A stretch of 35,301 nucleotides of DNA from positions 1 through 35,301 of the forward strand of contig JAESTZ010000080.1 of NCBI GenBank assembly GCA_016763315.1, read 5' to 3'. The translations under genes were made by a program, and so were the position numbers. The notes beneath the pieces were generated by a model that ran no database searches, had not been told where the DNA came from, and saw only the letters and a program-made list of their open reading frames with translations. Positions 8,497-17,095 of the stretch are shown one piece after another. Numbering within the stretch: the stretch's first letter is position 1; every line of letters begins with the position of its first letter. This stretch comes from Robiginitomaculum sp. GTDB lineage: Bacteria; Pseudomonadota; Alphaproteobacteria; Caulobacterales; Maricaulaceae.

Positions 8497-9735
8497 ATGC
8501 GCAACATTCTTCTTACCAGTATTGCAGTCTTGGCTTTAGGTAATATCGCAACACCTAGTTTTGCGGAAGAAGCTGATAGTTTAAGTGAAGCCATAACCAA
8601 AGGAAAAGCCTCTTTGACCTTTAGGTACCGCGCAGAAGGTGTCGAGCAGGTTGGCTTTGCCAAAGATGCTTTCGCTTCGACTTTGCGGACTAGGCTAAAA
8701 CTTTCGACTCTTGTGTATAAGGGTTTTTCCGGCGTTCTAGAGGTAGACAATGTAACCAATTTGGGTGCTACCGGATTTAACAGCACAGTAAATGGTAAAA
8801 CCACATTCCCAGTAATTGCCGATCCGGAAATTACCGAGATTAATCAGGCATATTTAGCATATACAGGAATTGAAAAAACCACTTTGCTGGCGGGCCGGGT
8901 AGCGCACAATATTGGCAATCAACGCTTTGTAGGTACTGTTGGTTGGCGTCAAAATGACCAGACATGGGATATGGCGGCGATGATCAATTCATCAATTCCA
9001 GACCTTACCATTACCGGAGCCTATGTGTGGAATGTGAACCGTATTTTCGGTAATGATCACCCGTTTGGTGACCTTGATACCAACAGCTTTATCTTTGATG
9101 CCAGATATAGCGGCTTGCCATTTGGTAATCTAGCCGCTTATGCGTTGGTTATCGATCTTAACGACCCTGCTGTTTATGGTTTATCTAGTAAAACATACGG
9201 GTTACGTTTTGACGGCAAACAGAAAATTGGCAATGGAAACGCATCATTTATCTATGAAGCGGAATATGCAGTACAAAGCGACAATGCTGATAACCCGACC
9301 AATTTTAGTACTGATTATTTCCTTTTGTCTGGCGGAATTGTTGTTGGCGGCCTGACAGCCAAAATAGGTTTCGAGCAATTAGGCAGTGATAATGGTATTG
9401 CTTCGTTCCAGACACCATTGGCCACTTTGCATAAATTTAATGGTTGGGCTGACAAATTCCTTGGCACCCCCGTTAATGGCCTTGAAGACTTATATTTTAG
9501 CTTGTCTTACAAAGTACAAGGTGATGGCGCGATGAAGGGCTTAAAATTTGATGCCATTTATCATGACTTTTCAGCCGATGTTGGTAATGGTTCTTACGGT
9601 ACAGAAGTTGATCTACAAGTATCAAAGAAATTTATGGAACACTATTCCTTTGGTTTGAAATACGCTAATTATCAAGCTGATGGCTTTGGTAGTGACACAC
9701 AGAAATATTGGTTCTCACTCGGCGCTGCTTTTTAA
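8497..9735 (+). CDS. Outer-membrane porin, alginate-export-like beta-barrel
   Basis: This 412-residue protein begins with a clear signal peptide (MRNILLTSIAVLALGNIATPSFA, cut before EEAD). It continues as alternating beta-strand segments and ends in Phe (KYWFSLGAAF), the usual outer-membrane assembly signal. The segment GRVAHNIGNQRFVGTVGWRQ resembles the alginate-export porin family (PF13372-like), although homologues of this kind are common in bacteria that make no alginate and their substrates are mostly unknown. AAGGGA precedes the ATG. The FNR box 60 nt upstream and the nearby nar operon suggest use during anaerobic or nitrate-respiring growth, perhaps for passage of small anions or organic acids; that substrate idea is inference only. 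Confidence 0.85.
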   Translation: MRNILLTSIAVLALGNIATPSFAEEADSLSEAITKGKASLTFRYRAEGVEQVGFAKDAFASTLRTRLKLSTLVYKGFSGVLEVDNVTNLGATGFNSTVNGKTTFPVIADPEITEINQAYLAYTGIEKTTLLAGRVAHNIGNQRFVGTVGWRQNDQTWDMAAMINSSIPDLTITGAYVWNVNRIFGNDHPFGDLDTNSFIFDARYSGLPFGNLAAYALVIDLNDPAVYGLSSKTYGLRFDGKQKIGNGNASFIYEAEYAVQSDNADNPTNFSTDYFLLSGGIVVGGLTAKIGFEQLGSDNGIASFQTPLATLHKFNGWADKFLGTPVNGLEDLYFSLSYKVQGDGAMKGLKFDAIYHDFSADVGNGSYGTEVDLQVSKKFMEHYSFGLKYANYQADGFGSDTQKYWFSLGAAF

Positions 9736-9824
9736 TGTAACTCGATGTTGATGAGCAGACTTAAATAAACTGCTGCGAAAAATAAATTTGCTAATTTGTA
9801 GAATTTTTCAGCAGGACAAATATC

Positions 9825-9857
9825 AAACAGCCGGCTTTTTTATTAAGCCGGTTGTTT
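9825..9857 (+). terminator. Hairpin terminator after the porin gene
   Basis: AAACA-G-CCGGCTT (9825-9837) pairs with AAGCCGG-T-TGTTT (9845-9857). This gives a 13-bp stem with one G-U pair and a 7-base T-rich loop, about 90 nt after the porin stop. The run of U sits in the loop rather than after the stem, so termination efficiency is uncertain. Confidence 0.6.
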
Positions 9858-10017
9858 AGTGTCTACTCGTAGTTGTTATCATAAAACCCACGTTTCATTG
9901 AGTTCTATAACTATTCACAATGTCAAACAGCCGTAAACTGCCCGGTTAAAGTCGTTTACAAGACCATTATAGCAAGCGCAGATAAAGCGGGTATGGTTGA
10001 AACTTATCCTCGCTGCT

Positions 10018-10133
10018 CAAGGGTTACTAAGGGTGAATGAGGGTGCAATATTTGCCAATTAACCCTTGCTTGAAGTAACATTTTTGCCAATGAGTGTTAA
10101 TTAAGGGTTCCCCTTAAGGGTCATGTGACCCTT
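10018..10133. repeat. Cluster of nested AGGGT/ACCCT inverted repeats
   Basis: CAAGGGTTA (10018-10026) is the exact reverse complement of TAACCCTTG (10060-10068). Further on, TTAAGGG (10101-10107) pairs with CCCTTAA (10111-10117) around TTC. The last bases of that hairpin also begin AAGGGTCA (10116-10123), which pairs with TGACCCTT (10126-10133) and is followed by the T-rich TCTTTCT. The two 3' hairpins share TTAA bases and are mutually exclusive. The last one looks like an intrinsic terminator on the plus strand. The structure is seen directly; its role is unknown. Confidence 0.55.
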
Positions 10134-10175
10134 TCTTTCTGTCTCGCGGTCAATTGCTTTTCTGGAGCAACCCTA

Positions 10176-10213
10176 AGTAAAAGTGGGCACCGGTTTTACA
10201 GCTAAGAATTGCG
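10176..10213 (+). repeat. Dispersed intergenic repeat, copy 1
   Basis: The segment starts AGTAAAAGTGGGCACCGG and continues through TTTTA to GCG. It matches, with few differences, the reverse-strand copy at 27605-27652 (AGTAAAAGTGGGAACCGG, then TTTTA and ATGCG). Short elements with an AAAGTGGGAACCGGTTTT core are known between genes in alphaproteobacterial genomes. Both copies here lie outside genes. Confidence 0.65.
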
Positions 10214-10401
10214 AACGCAAAAGTTCTACATACCCTCAAATACGCCATACCAATTATCACGCCATGAACACCTCGCCAATCACACTGGTGACAACACCAA
10301 TGGGAGAGGGTCGGGGTGAGGGGAACTATCATGAAAGTCTGACAGCAAAACCGGATCACCTGAATAAATCGAGTGATGCCGGCATTGATGGGGACAACCC
10401 T

Positions 10402-10439
10402 AAAAAATGTAGATGAATATTATAGTTTATTGTTCATCT
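10402..10439 (-). terminator. Intrinsic terminator of rne
   Basis: Read on the minus strand, AGATGAA (10439-10433) pairs with TTCATCT (10417-10411) around a 15-base AT-rich loop, then ACA and a run of six T (10407-10402). The stem includes the last codons and the stop of rne. This is a plausible though AT-rich Rho-independent terminator. Confidence 0.55.
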
Positions 10440-13195
10440 TTATCGCCACCAAAAGTTCGGCTTAGCCAGCTACGTTTGATCTTTTTTGCCGGCTTTTCAG
10501 TTTTAACTGCCACTATTGGCGCTGCTTTAGGCGCGACTTTGCTTGGCTCATCTGGTTTGGCTACTTGTTCTGTTTTTTTTGTCGCGGGCCTGCGACGAGT
10601 CTTGGTTGTGCTAGTCGCAGGCTTTTTAGTTTCCTGCTCGACTTTTTTAGCCGTAGTAGTTTTACGTGCCGTGGTTTTGCGTCGTGCCGATTTTTTGGCC
10701 ACAGGCTTTAACTTTTCAGTCTTGACCTCAACTAAATCATCGCCGGACGTTGTTTTGACCGGACGCTTGCGCACTTTTCTGGCCGGTTTCGACTTTGAAG
10801 TTGCAGTCTCTGGCTTTGGAGTTTCTTCCGTTTTAACCGGTTTCGTGCTGCTTTTTTTAGTTGCGGCTTTTGCTGGTTTTGAGGTTTGGGTGTCCTGAGC
10901 AATAGTTGCTGTAGGACGTTTACGAACTTTGCGTTTTACTTGTTTCGAGCTTTCCGGTTTTGTTTCCGCCTGTTTTGGGGCAGCAACTTCCTCATTAGTT
11001 ACCGGCTTTGTGGAAGTATTATCAGCTTTAGCTTCTTTACTGGCCTTTGTGCGGCGGGTGCGACGGGTTCTGGTCGGTTTTGTTGCTTTTTCTTCAACGA
11101 CGGCAACCTTGGTTGCAACCGGCGCTTCAGTAGTATTTGCATCGACATTTGTTTCAACATCGGTTGATTTACGACGGCGACGAACTTTGCGCTTCGGTTT
11201 GTCAGAGGTTTGATCCTGCTCTGCAGGCTGCTCAGTTGCAATTGGTTGCTGTTGTGCCGGCTGGGTTTCTGTTTTTACCTCTGTTGTGTTATCTTCTTTG
11301 TTCCTGGAACGTCCGCCACGGCGACCACGGCGGCGCTTTTTCTGACCGGAATTTTGATCTTCCGTAGTGCCATGCTGTTTTGGTGCATCAGGTTTTGTCT
11401 CAGATTGAGTATCTGCTGCAACCGCTTCTGTTTCGTTCTTCTCGACAGTGGTTTTTTCTTTTGGTTTACGTCCACGGCGGTTTTTACGACTTGCCGGTTG
11501 CTCGGGCTTTTCTTTTTTTGCAGATTTGTCTAATTCAACTACTTCAATTTCATGTTGTGGCGGTATCATTTGCAGGTCAGATTCAATCATTACCCGCATT
11601 TGCGCTTGTAACTCAATTTCTGCTAATTGAGCGCGTTTTTCGTTTAGAATATACAATGCAACTGTTGGTGGAGCGATTAGCTTTATAATGTTTGCCCGAT
11701 TGCGCATTCCCTCGGATTCTATCGCTTGCAATGCTTGTAAAGCACTGGATTCGATCGAGCGAACCACTCCAAGTCCGTTACAAGTAGGGCAAGTCTGACT
11801 GGTGCCTTCAATGACCGAAGCTCGTCTACGTTGTCGGGACATCTCGAACAAACCAAACATGGAAATACGACCAGCTTGAACGCGGGCGCGATCGCGTTTT
11901 AATGAGTCCTTCATGCGCTTTTCAACCGCACGATTGTTTTTGTTTTCGTCCATGTCGATGAAATCGATAACAATCAATCCGGCAAGGTCACGAAGTCGCA
12001 TTTGACGACATGACTCTTCTGCTGCCTCTAAATTTGTCTTTAGAGCTGTGGCTTCGATATTTCTTTCACGAGTTGCGCGGCCAGAGTTGACATCAATAGC
12101 AACCAGAGCTTCAGTTTGGTGTATTACGAGATAACCACCGGATTTTAGCTGCACTTCCGCACTGTGGATAGATTCTAATTGGTCTTCGACTTTATAGTGT
12201 AGGAAAATTGGATGTTTTTCTGTGTAGTGTTTAACCCTATTAGCATGTGACGGCATAAGCATTTGCATAAACTCTTTAGCTTCATTATATGCTTCTTCGC
12301 CTTCTACATGGATGCTATCAACGCCTTTATCGTATAAGTCGCGAACTGCACGGCGCACTAAACCACCTTCTTCATGCACCAGATTTGGAGCCGAGGACTT
12401 TAAGGTCTTTTCGCGAATGGTTCCCCATAACCGTGACAAATAATCATAATCGCGTTTTATTTCGGTTTTGTTTCGTTTGGCTCCGGCTGTGCGGATAATC
12501 AGCCCCATGCCTTTGGCTATTTCCAGATCCGAGGTGATTTTTTTCAATCTTTTACGGTCTGCAACATTGGTGATTTTACGTGATATTCCGCCACCTTTGG
12601 CGGTGTTCGGCATTAACACGCAATATCTGCCAGCCAATGACATATAGGTGGTCAAAGCTGCACCTTTAGTGCCACGTTCTTCTTTTACTACTTGCACAAG
12701 CATTATTTGCCCGTGCTTGATTACTTCTTGGATTTTGTATCGGCGATAGTTATTACGTTTGCGTCTCTCGCGCTTTTTGCTGGCCTCGATGGCTATTTGC
12801 GCTTCTTCGGCGCTATCGGCATCTTGTTCTACAACTTCTGTATCATCATCGCCACCATCACCGTCACTGGCAATTTCAGTCTCAATTTCCTCAGCTATTT
12901 CTTCTGCAGCTTCAGCTTCGGCCTCTAATAATTTTTGGCGATCTTCTACCGGTATTTGATAGTAATCCGGGTGAATTTCACTAAACGCAAGAAACCCATG
13001 GCGGTTGCCGCCATAATCAACAAAGGCCGCTTGTAATGAAGCCTCCACTCTGGTTACTTTCGCCAGATAAATATTTCCACGTAATTGTTTTTTGTTTGAT
13101 GATTCGAAATCGAATTCTTCAACTCGGCTTTCGTCAACAATCGCCACCCGTGTTTGTTCCGGGTGGGCGGCATCTATTAGCATTCTTTTGGTCAT
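10427..13195 (-). CDS. rne: Ribonuclease E (Rne/Rng family)
   Basis: RNase E is the main endoribonuclease for mRNA decay and rRNA/tRNA processing and the scaffold of the degradosome. The 922-residue protein begins with MTKRMLIDA and an S1 RNA-binding domain (about residues 36-180) interrupted by a strongly acidic then basic insertion (about 90-150), as in alphaproteobacterial RNase E. The catalytic Mg-binding aspartates are Asp368 (AIDVNSG) and Asp411 (VIDFIDMD). The Zn-link CPTC is at 469-472. From about residue 540 the protein is a long Lys/Thr/Pro-rich, low-complexity scaffold tail. It ends KRSWLSRTFGGDKDEQ, a weak relative of the C-terminal GWW peptide that binds PNPase in Caulobacter. 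The gene is divergent from amiC, the usual alphaproteobacterial order. Confidence 0.96.
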   Translation of the reverse strand: MTKRMLIDAAHPEQTRVAIVDESRVEEFDFESSNKKQLRGNIYLAKVTRVEASLQAAFVDYGGNRHGFLAFSEIHPDYYQIPVEDRQKLLEAEAEAAEEIAEEIETEIASDGDGGDDDTEVVEQDADSAEEAQIAIEASKKRERRKRNNYRRYKIQEVIKHGQIMLVQVVKEERGTKGAALTTYMSLAGRYCVLMPNTAKGGGISRKITNVADRKRLKKITSDLEIAKGMGLIIRTAGAKRNKTEIKRDYDYLSRLWGTIREKTLKSSAPNLVHEEGGLVRRAVRDLYDKGVDSIHVEGEEAYNEAKEFMQMLMPSHANRVKHYTEKHPIFLHYKVEDQLESIHSAEVQLKSGGYLVIHQTEALVAIDVNSGRATRERNIEATALKTNLEAAEESCRQMRLRDLAGLIVIDFIDMDENKNNRAVEKRMKDSLKRDRARVQAGRISMFGLFEMSRQRRRASVIEGTSQTCPTCNGLGVVRSIESSALQALQAIESEGMRNRANIIKLIAPPTVALYILNEKRAQLAEIELQAQMRVMIESDLQMIPPQHEIEVVELDKSAKKEKPEQPASRKNRRGRKPKEKTTVEKNETEAVAADTQSETKPDAPKQHGTTEDQNSGQKKRRRGRRGGRSRNKEDNTTEVKTETQPAQQQPIATEQPAEQDQTSDKPKRKVRRRRKSTDVETNVDANTTEAPVATKVAVVEEKATKPTRTRRTRRTKASKEAKADNTSTKPVTNEEVAAPKQAETKPESSKQVKRKVRKRPTATIAQDTQTSKPAKAATKKSSTKPVKTEETPKPETATSKSKPARKVRKRPVKTTSGDDLVEVKTEKLKPVAKKSARRKTTARKTTTAKKVEQETKKPATSTTKTRRRPATKKTEQVAKPDEPSKVAPKAAPIVAVKTEKPAKKIKRSWLSRTFGGDKDEQ

Positions 13196-13604
13196 GTATT
13201 CTCTCTATGTCCATCAAGTCCGGTAACACATGGCGGCCGATGGAATTTGTTTTTCGGGTCTTGCCGTTTTGTATATCCCCACGGTAGGGCGCAGCTATTA
13301 GCGCGCTCTGGTACCGTTTTGTGTGTGACGGGGTTGGCAAAAACATCGTAAGGTTAATCCTGATAATATCCGCCTCAAGCGGTATATGAATTCTGTATTA
13401 GAGCTTGTACCCGCTCTTGCCGGTAAAACTCTGTCTTGTCTGGCCAAGATGTGCAAGTGAAGTTAGTATCGATAATACTAACGCTGTTTCACGCAAATCA
13501 GCTGACCTAGGCAGTGTTATCTTGCACTAATCAAATACGCTTGAAAAGGGTGCAAATATAAAAGTATGAGTAATCAACCAATTATAAACCTGCGATGATT
13601 ATAA
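13196..13604. other. Divergent intergenic region between rne and amiC, 409 bp
   Basis: No gene is seen. The region should hold the promoters of both genes and the long rne leader, which in many bacteria is used for autoregulation by RNase E. The rne-proximal part (13260-13330) is GC-rich and rich in short self-complementary pieces. The only clean symmetry found is the inverted repeat at 13462-13482. The amiC-proximal part is AT-rich. Confidence 0.6.
13462..13482. promoter_or_regulatory. Perfect inverted repeat between rne and amiC, possible operator
   Basis: GTTAGTAT (13462-13469) and ATACTAAC (13475-13482) are perfect reverse complements separated by CGATA. The 21-bp size and AT-rich arms fit a dimeric regulator site, or a small hairpin in either transcript. 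No regulator can be named. Confidence 0.4.
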
Positions 13605-14918
13605 ATGCTGTCCGGTATTAGGTTTTTTGTTCTAATGGTAACAATAATTAAAAATAAAATCATACAATTATGGGTGAGCTATATATTTGTTGGCTGCTTA
13701 ATTCTGGTTTCTTCTGGGGTTTTTGCTGCTGAAGTCGTCAATTTGCGATTCTCTGGAAATTCAGAGCAAACCAGAATTGTAATTGAACTTGATAGCGAGC
13801 AGGAGTATCGCTGGTTTACATTGGCTAGTCAGGGATCACGGCTTGTCGTCGACTTTCCAAAATTGGGTTGGAACATAAACGGTTCCGGCGCGATAGATCA
13901 AGCAGAGGGTGGTGGACATGGGCTTATTGCCAAATACCGCTTTGCTAAAAACACCAAAGAAACTTCAAGGCTGGTTTTTGATTTATCCGAGCCAATCGAA
14001 GTAACAAGAGAGTTCTATCTTGCTCCTTCAAGTGATAATTCATCATATAGGTTGGTAATTGATCTTAAGAAGATTGATTTAATTTCTTTTATAACCAATG
14101 TCGGGGTTTATGAACCATTTACTCCCGCAGTAGACGAACAACAAGGCGGCCAATCCGAAACTACAATTCCCGAGCCGCAATTAGTAGTTGTATTGGCTCC
14201 GTCGTTAAAATATGGCGGGCCCAAAACTAAACGGGTGATAGTCATAGATGCGGGACATGGTGGTAAAGACCCCGGCGCTGTTGGTACTCATAAAAAAACC
14301 AGAGAAAAACATGTTAATTTACGTGCTGCTTTGGCATTAAAAAAACGGCTTGAAAAATCCGGTAAATATAAAGTTTACCTTACCCGAAGCACCGATCGTT
14401 TTATCGAACTTGAAGATCGGGTGAAAATCGCCCGTAACCGGCAAGCCGATTTATTTATTTCTTTGCACGCTGATGCTGCTGCAAACAAAAATGCAAGAGG
14501 TTCTTCGGTTTATACCTTGGCCGAGCGTGCCAGGGGACGATCAAGGCGCGAAATACTAAAGGGTAATGATTGGCTGATTGATGTTGATTTGGCAGCCGCA
14601 GCACCAGAGGTAAATGCAATATTGATCGATTTATCCGCAAGGCAAACCAAGAACCAATCGGCGGTATTTGCTGAATTATTAGTGCCGGAGCTAGCCAAGG
14701 CGGGGCCGTTACTGGGTAACACCCACCGTAACGGCAACTTGTTTGTATTGCTGGCTCCAGATGTGCCGGCGGTATTGATAGAAATTGGTTTCTTGTCCAA
14801 TAGGCAAGATGAAATAAAGCTGAATACCAAGCGGTACATCACCAAAATCACCAACTCTATTGGCGATGCTGTTGATAAATATTTTCGGCAAACTGATCGT
14901 TTGCATGCATCTAACTAA
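13605..14918 (+). CDS. amiC: N-acetylmuramoyl-L-alanine amidase, AmiC type (AMIN + Amidase_3)
   Basis: This periplasmic zinc amidase cuts the bond between N-acetylmuramic acid and the stem peptide, splitting septal peptidoglycan during daughter-cell separation. A signal peptide ends GVFA before AEVVNL. The AMIN domain (about residues 42-155) targets the division site, and a linker leads to the Amidase_3 domain (about 210-430). Zinc ligands are His218 (DAGHGG), Glu234 (TREKHVNL) and His288 (SLHAD), and the catalytic Glu393 lies in EIGFLSN. The start is uncertain: the ATG at 13635 (MVTIIKNK) would give a more ordinary signal peptide, and neither start has a clear ribosome site. The mrcA gene that often follows in alphaproteobacteria is absent; a strong terminator comes next. 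Confidence 0.94.
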   Translation: MLSGIRFFVLMVTIIKNKIIQLWVSYIFVGCLILVSSGVFAAEVVNLRFSGNSEQTRIVIELDSEQEYRWFTLASQGSRLVVDFPKLGWNINGSGAIDQAEGGGHGLIAKYRFAKNTKETSRLVFDLSEPIEVTREFYLAPSSDNSSYRLVIDLKKIDLISFITNVGVYEPFTPAVDEQQGGQSETTIPEPQLVVVLAPSLKYGGPKTKRVIVIDAGHGGKDPGAVGTHKKTREKHVNLRAALALKKRLEKSGKYKVYLTRSTDRFIELEDRVKIARNRQADLFISLHADAAANKNARGSSVYTLAERARGRSRREILKGNDWLIDVDLAAAAPEVNAILIDLSARQTKNQSAVFAELLVPELAKAGPLLGNTHRNGNLFVLLAPDVPAVLIEIGFLSNRQDEIKLNTKRYITKITNSIGDAVDKYFRQTDRLHASN

Positions 14919-14925
14919 AGATACA

Positions 14926-14957
14926 AGAACGGCGCTCTAATTGTAGAGCGCCGTTCT
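14926..14957. terminator. Bidirectional terminator between amiC and the M2 peptidase gene
   Basis: There is a perfect 14-bp inverted repeat, AGAACGGCGCTCTA (14926-14939) and TAGAGCGCCGTTCT (14944-14957), with a 4-base loop. It lies between the ends of two convergent genes. T-rich bases follow on both strands, so it probably ends both transcripts. Confidence 0.85.
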
Positions 14958-14977
14958 AATTTAGAAAACAACAATAA

Positions 14978-16816
14978 TTACCAACCGCAATCGCTGTCTT
15001 TGTTTTCTTCTTCCAGATAGCTGATCAATGGTTCAAAATAAGAAATAATAGCCGAGCCATCCATTTGCCGCGTGCCGGTAAAGGCTTCTAAAGCATCTGG
15101 CCATGGTTGTGACTGTCCCATTTCCAGCATTTTCTGAAATTTCTCCCCGACTATATCCGATCCATAGATCGAGCAGCGATGTAACGGGCCTTCCCAACCT
15201 GACATTTTGCAAGCCGCTTCATGGAATTGAAACTGCATAACGAATGACAAGAAATACCGCAAATACGGAGTGTTGCCCGGAATGTGGTATTTTGCACCCG
15301 GGTCAAATGCATCGGCAGGACGCTCACCGCCCGGAGGGACAATTCCTTGATATTTGGTGCGTAAATCCCACCAGCCTTCATTGTATTCTTCAGGGGTTAT
15401 TTCACCGGCAAATACCTGCCACCGCCAATTATCCATCATATAGGCAAATGGCAAAAAGGCGATTTTATCCAACGCTGCGTTAAGTAACAATCCAGTATCG
15501 GCATCGGCATCAGGGATCATGTCTTCGGTGATTAGACCAATATCAGCAAGGTATTTTGGGGTAATCGATAGCCCAATAAAGTCACCAATTGCTTCGTGAA
15601 AACCGTCATGAGCACCAGAACGGAACAATACCGGTTGGTCTTTATAGGCGCGTTGATAATAGTTGTGACCAAGTTCATGGTGCATGGTTTGAAAGTCACT
15701 GGCATTTATCTTGGTGCACATTTTTATGCGAATATCGTCTTTTCCATCGAGATTCCATGCCGAAGCGTGACAGACTACATCACGATCCTGTGGCTTGGTG
15801 AACAATGACCGATCCCAGAACGTATCTGGCAATTCAGCCAATCCGAGTGACGAGAAGAAATCCTCTCCGGTCTCGGCCATTTTTATGGCTGTATACTCTT
15901 GTTTTTTAAGTAATTCGGTTATGTCATAGCCTACTTCGCCGGAGTTTTTTGGTGCAACCAATGGATATATGTCGCCCCAGTTTTGCGCCCACATATTACC
16001 AAGTAAATCGGCGCGTATTGGCCCGGTGGACGGCTGGACATCATCACCATATTGCTCGTTTAGGCCGTTTCGGACATAACAATGTAATTGCTCGTATAAA
16101 GGCTTAACCTGTCCCCATAAACGATCGACTTCTGCGGCCATTTCATCGGCGGACATATCATAACCAGAAAGCCATAATTCGCCAAGATCCGAAAAGCCAA
16201 GTTCACTTGCCCCCTCATTACCAATTTCAACAAGACGGGCATATTTGGGTGCCATAGGTACGGAAACTTCGCGCCACTTTGTCCAGATTTCTTGTAAAAC
16301 CTCTGGATCGCGAACTGTTCCCATCATTTCTTCCAAATCGGTGCGCGGTATCATAACTCCGTTCATCTCGATTTGCCCTTTAGCGTAAGTCGAGCCAAGC
16401 CATGTGGATATTTCACTTAGTTCTTCGGCAGCTCCTTCAACCTTTGAAGGGGCGGGCAGGGTAAGGCTGATTTTCAAGAACTTCATCTTGCGTGCTAATT
16501 CCGGCGGCAAGTCAAGGTCGTTAAATCTTTTAGCTTCATTAGCCAGATCAACACCCAATTTAGTGTATTCAGCACCAACTTTAGTGGCTAGCCAGTCCGT
16601 ATCTTCGGTAATGAAATTGGCGTTGATCCAAAATACCTTTGCTCCATATTCACCCAATTCAGCCATTTTCTTTTCTGCATCATCGACAAAAGCTTGTGCC
16701 TCGGCAATGGTTGGCGCATCGGATGTTTCAATCGGCTCATTATTGGTTTGCGCGTTATAAATTGGTTGGCAGCCAATTAACGCCAAAGTAGCAACGCCCA
16801 TAAGTAGTTTTTTCAT
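14978..16816 (-). CDS. M2 family metallopeptidase (ACE-like peptidyl-dipeptidase), lipoprotein
   Basis: This is a zinc metallopeptidase related to animal angiotensin-converting enzyme, which in bacteria removes dipeptides from peptide C-termini. The start was placed at the ATG at 16816 because GGGGAAG lies upstream and because MKKLLMGVATLALIGC then forms a perfect lipoprotein signal with the lipobox Cys. An upstream ATG (16855) would bury the signal. The protein has 612 residues. The HELGH zinc motif is at about 380-384 and the third zinc ligand Glu at about 408 (HEAIGD). SGAHDGFHE and the conserved C-terminal YLRYFLSFVMQFQFHEAAC are also family-typical. The enzyme is probably anchored in the periplasm for peptide scavenging. 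It is monocistronic and convergent with amiC. Confidence 0.93.
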   Translation of the reverse strand: MKKLLMGVATLALIGCQPIYNAQTNNEPIETSDAPTIAEAQAFVDDAEKKMAELGEYGAKVFWINANFITEDTDWLATKVGAEYTKLGVDLANEAKRFNDLDLPPELARKMKFLKISLTLPAPSKVEGAAEELSEISTWLGSTYAKGQIEMNGVMIPRTDLEEMMGTVRDPEVLQEIWTKWREVSVPMAPKYARLVEIGNEGASELGFSDLGELWLSGYDMSADEMAAEVDRLWGQVKPLYEQLHCYVRNGLNEQYGDDVQPSTGPIRADLLGNMWAQNWGDIYPLVAPKNSGEVGYDITELLKKQEYTAIKMAETGEDFFSSLGLAELPDTFWDRSLFTKPQDRDVVCHASAWNLDGKDDIRIKMCTKINASDFQTMHHELGHNYYQRAYKDQPVLFRSGAHDGFHEAIGDFIGLSITPKYLADIGLITEDMIPDADADTGLLLNAALDKIAFLPFAYMMDNWRWQVFAGEITPEEYNEGWWDLRTKYQGIVPPGGERPADAFDPGAKYHIPGNTPYLRYFLSFVMQFQFHEAACKMSGWEGPLHRCSIYGSDIVGEKFQKMLEMGQSQPWPDALEAFTGTRQMDGSAIISYFEPLISYLEEENKDSDCGW

Positions 16817-17095
16817 AGTACTTCCCCAAATTTCAGTTTGATGCCGAAGCTTCATTTTTCCAATTTGTTTTAATGTAACCAGAACCTGCGTGGGGTCAAT
16901 CAGGTCAGCGCATTTGTGTTTTAACTTTGTTACATTAAATCACACCGCAAGCGATTGTCTTGATTTAAAGTACGCAATTTGAATTTTACTAACCAGATAT
17001 TTACTGATTCCGGTGATTATACGCAAAAATAAGCGCGGCAGAATACCGTAGCAATAAAGCACAATCGCAGAAAGCGGCGTGTAATACGGGTGAAA

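Larger units (their letters stand above)
9736..10426. other. Non-coding intergenic region, 691 bp, between convergent porin and rne genes
   Basis: No convincing gene is seen. In order it holds: a hairpin after the porin gene (9825-9857); an 11-bp direct repeat TCAAACAGCCG (about 9823 and again near 9922); a cluster of AGGGT/ACCCT inverted repeats (10018-10133); an alphaproteobacterial-type repeat (10176-10213); a GC-rich GGGAGAGGGTCGGGGTGAGG segment (about 10301-10320) resembling widespread proteobacterial intergenic repeats; and the rne terminator (10402-10439). A short open frame at 10183-10416 is composed of this repeat sequence and is not credible as a gene. Confidence 0.7.

Noticed and set aside
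10183-10416. 77-codon open frame between the porin and rne genes
   Set aside because: It is made of intergenic repeat sequence, lacks a ribosome site and has no protein-like composition.
10413-12959. Many long open frames on the plus strand opposite rne
   Set aside because: They are shadows of the Lys/Arg/Thr-rich rne tail; hydrophobic, Phe-rich translations with no ribosome sites, while the minus-strand RNase E is unambiguous.
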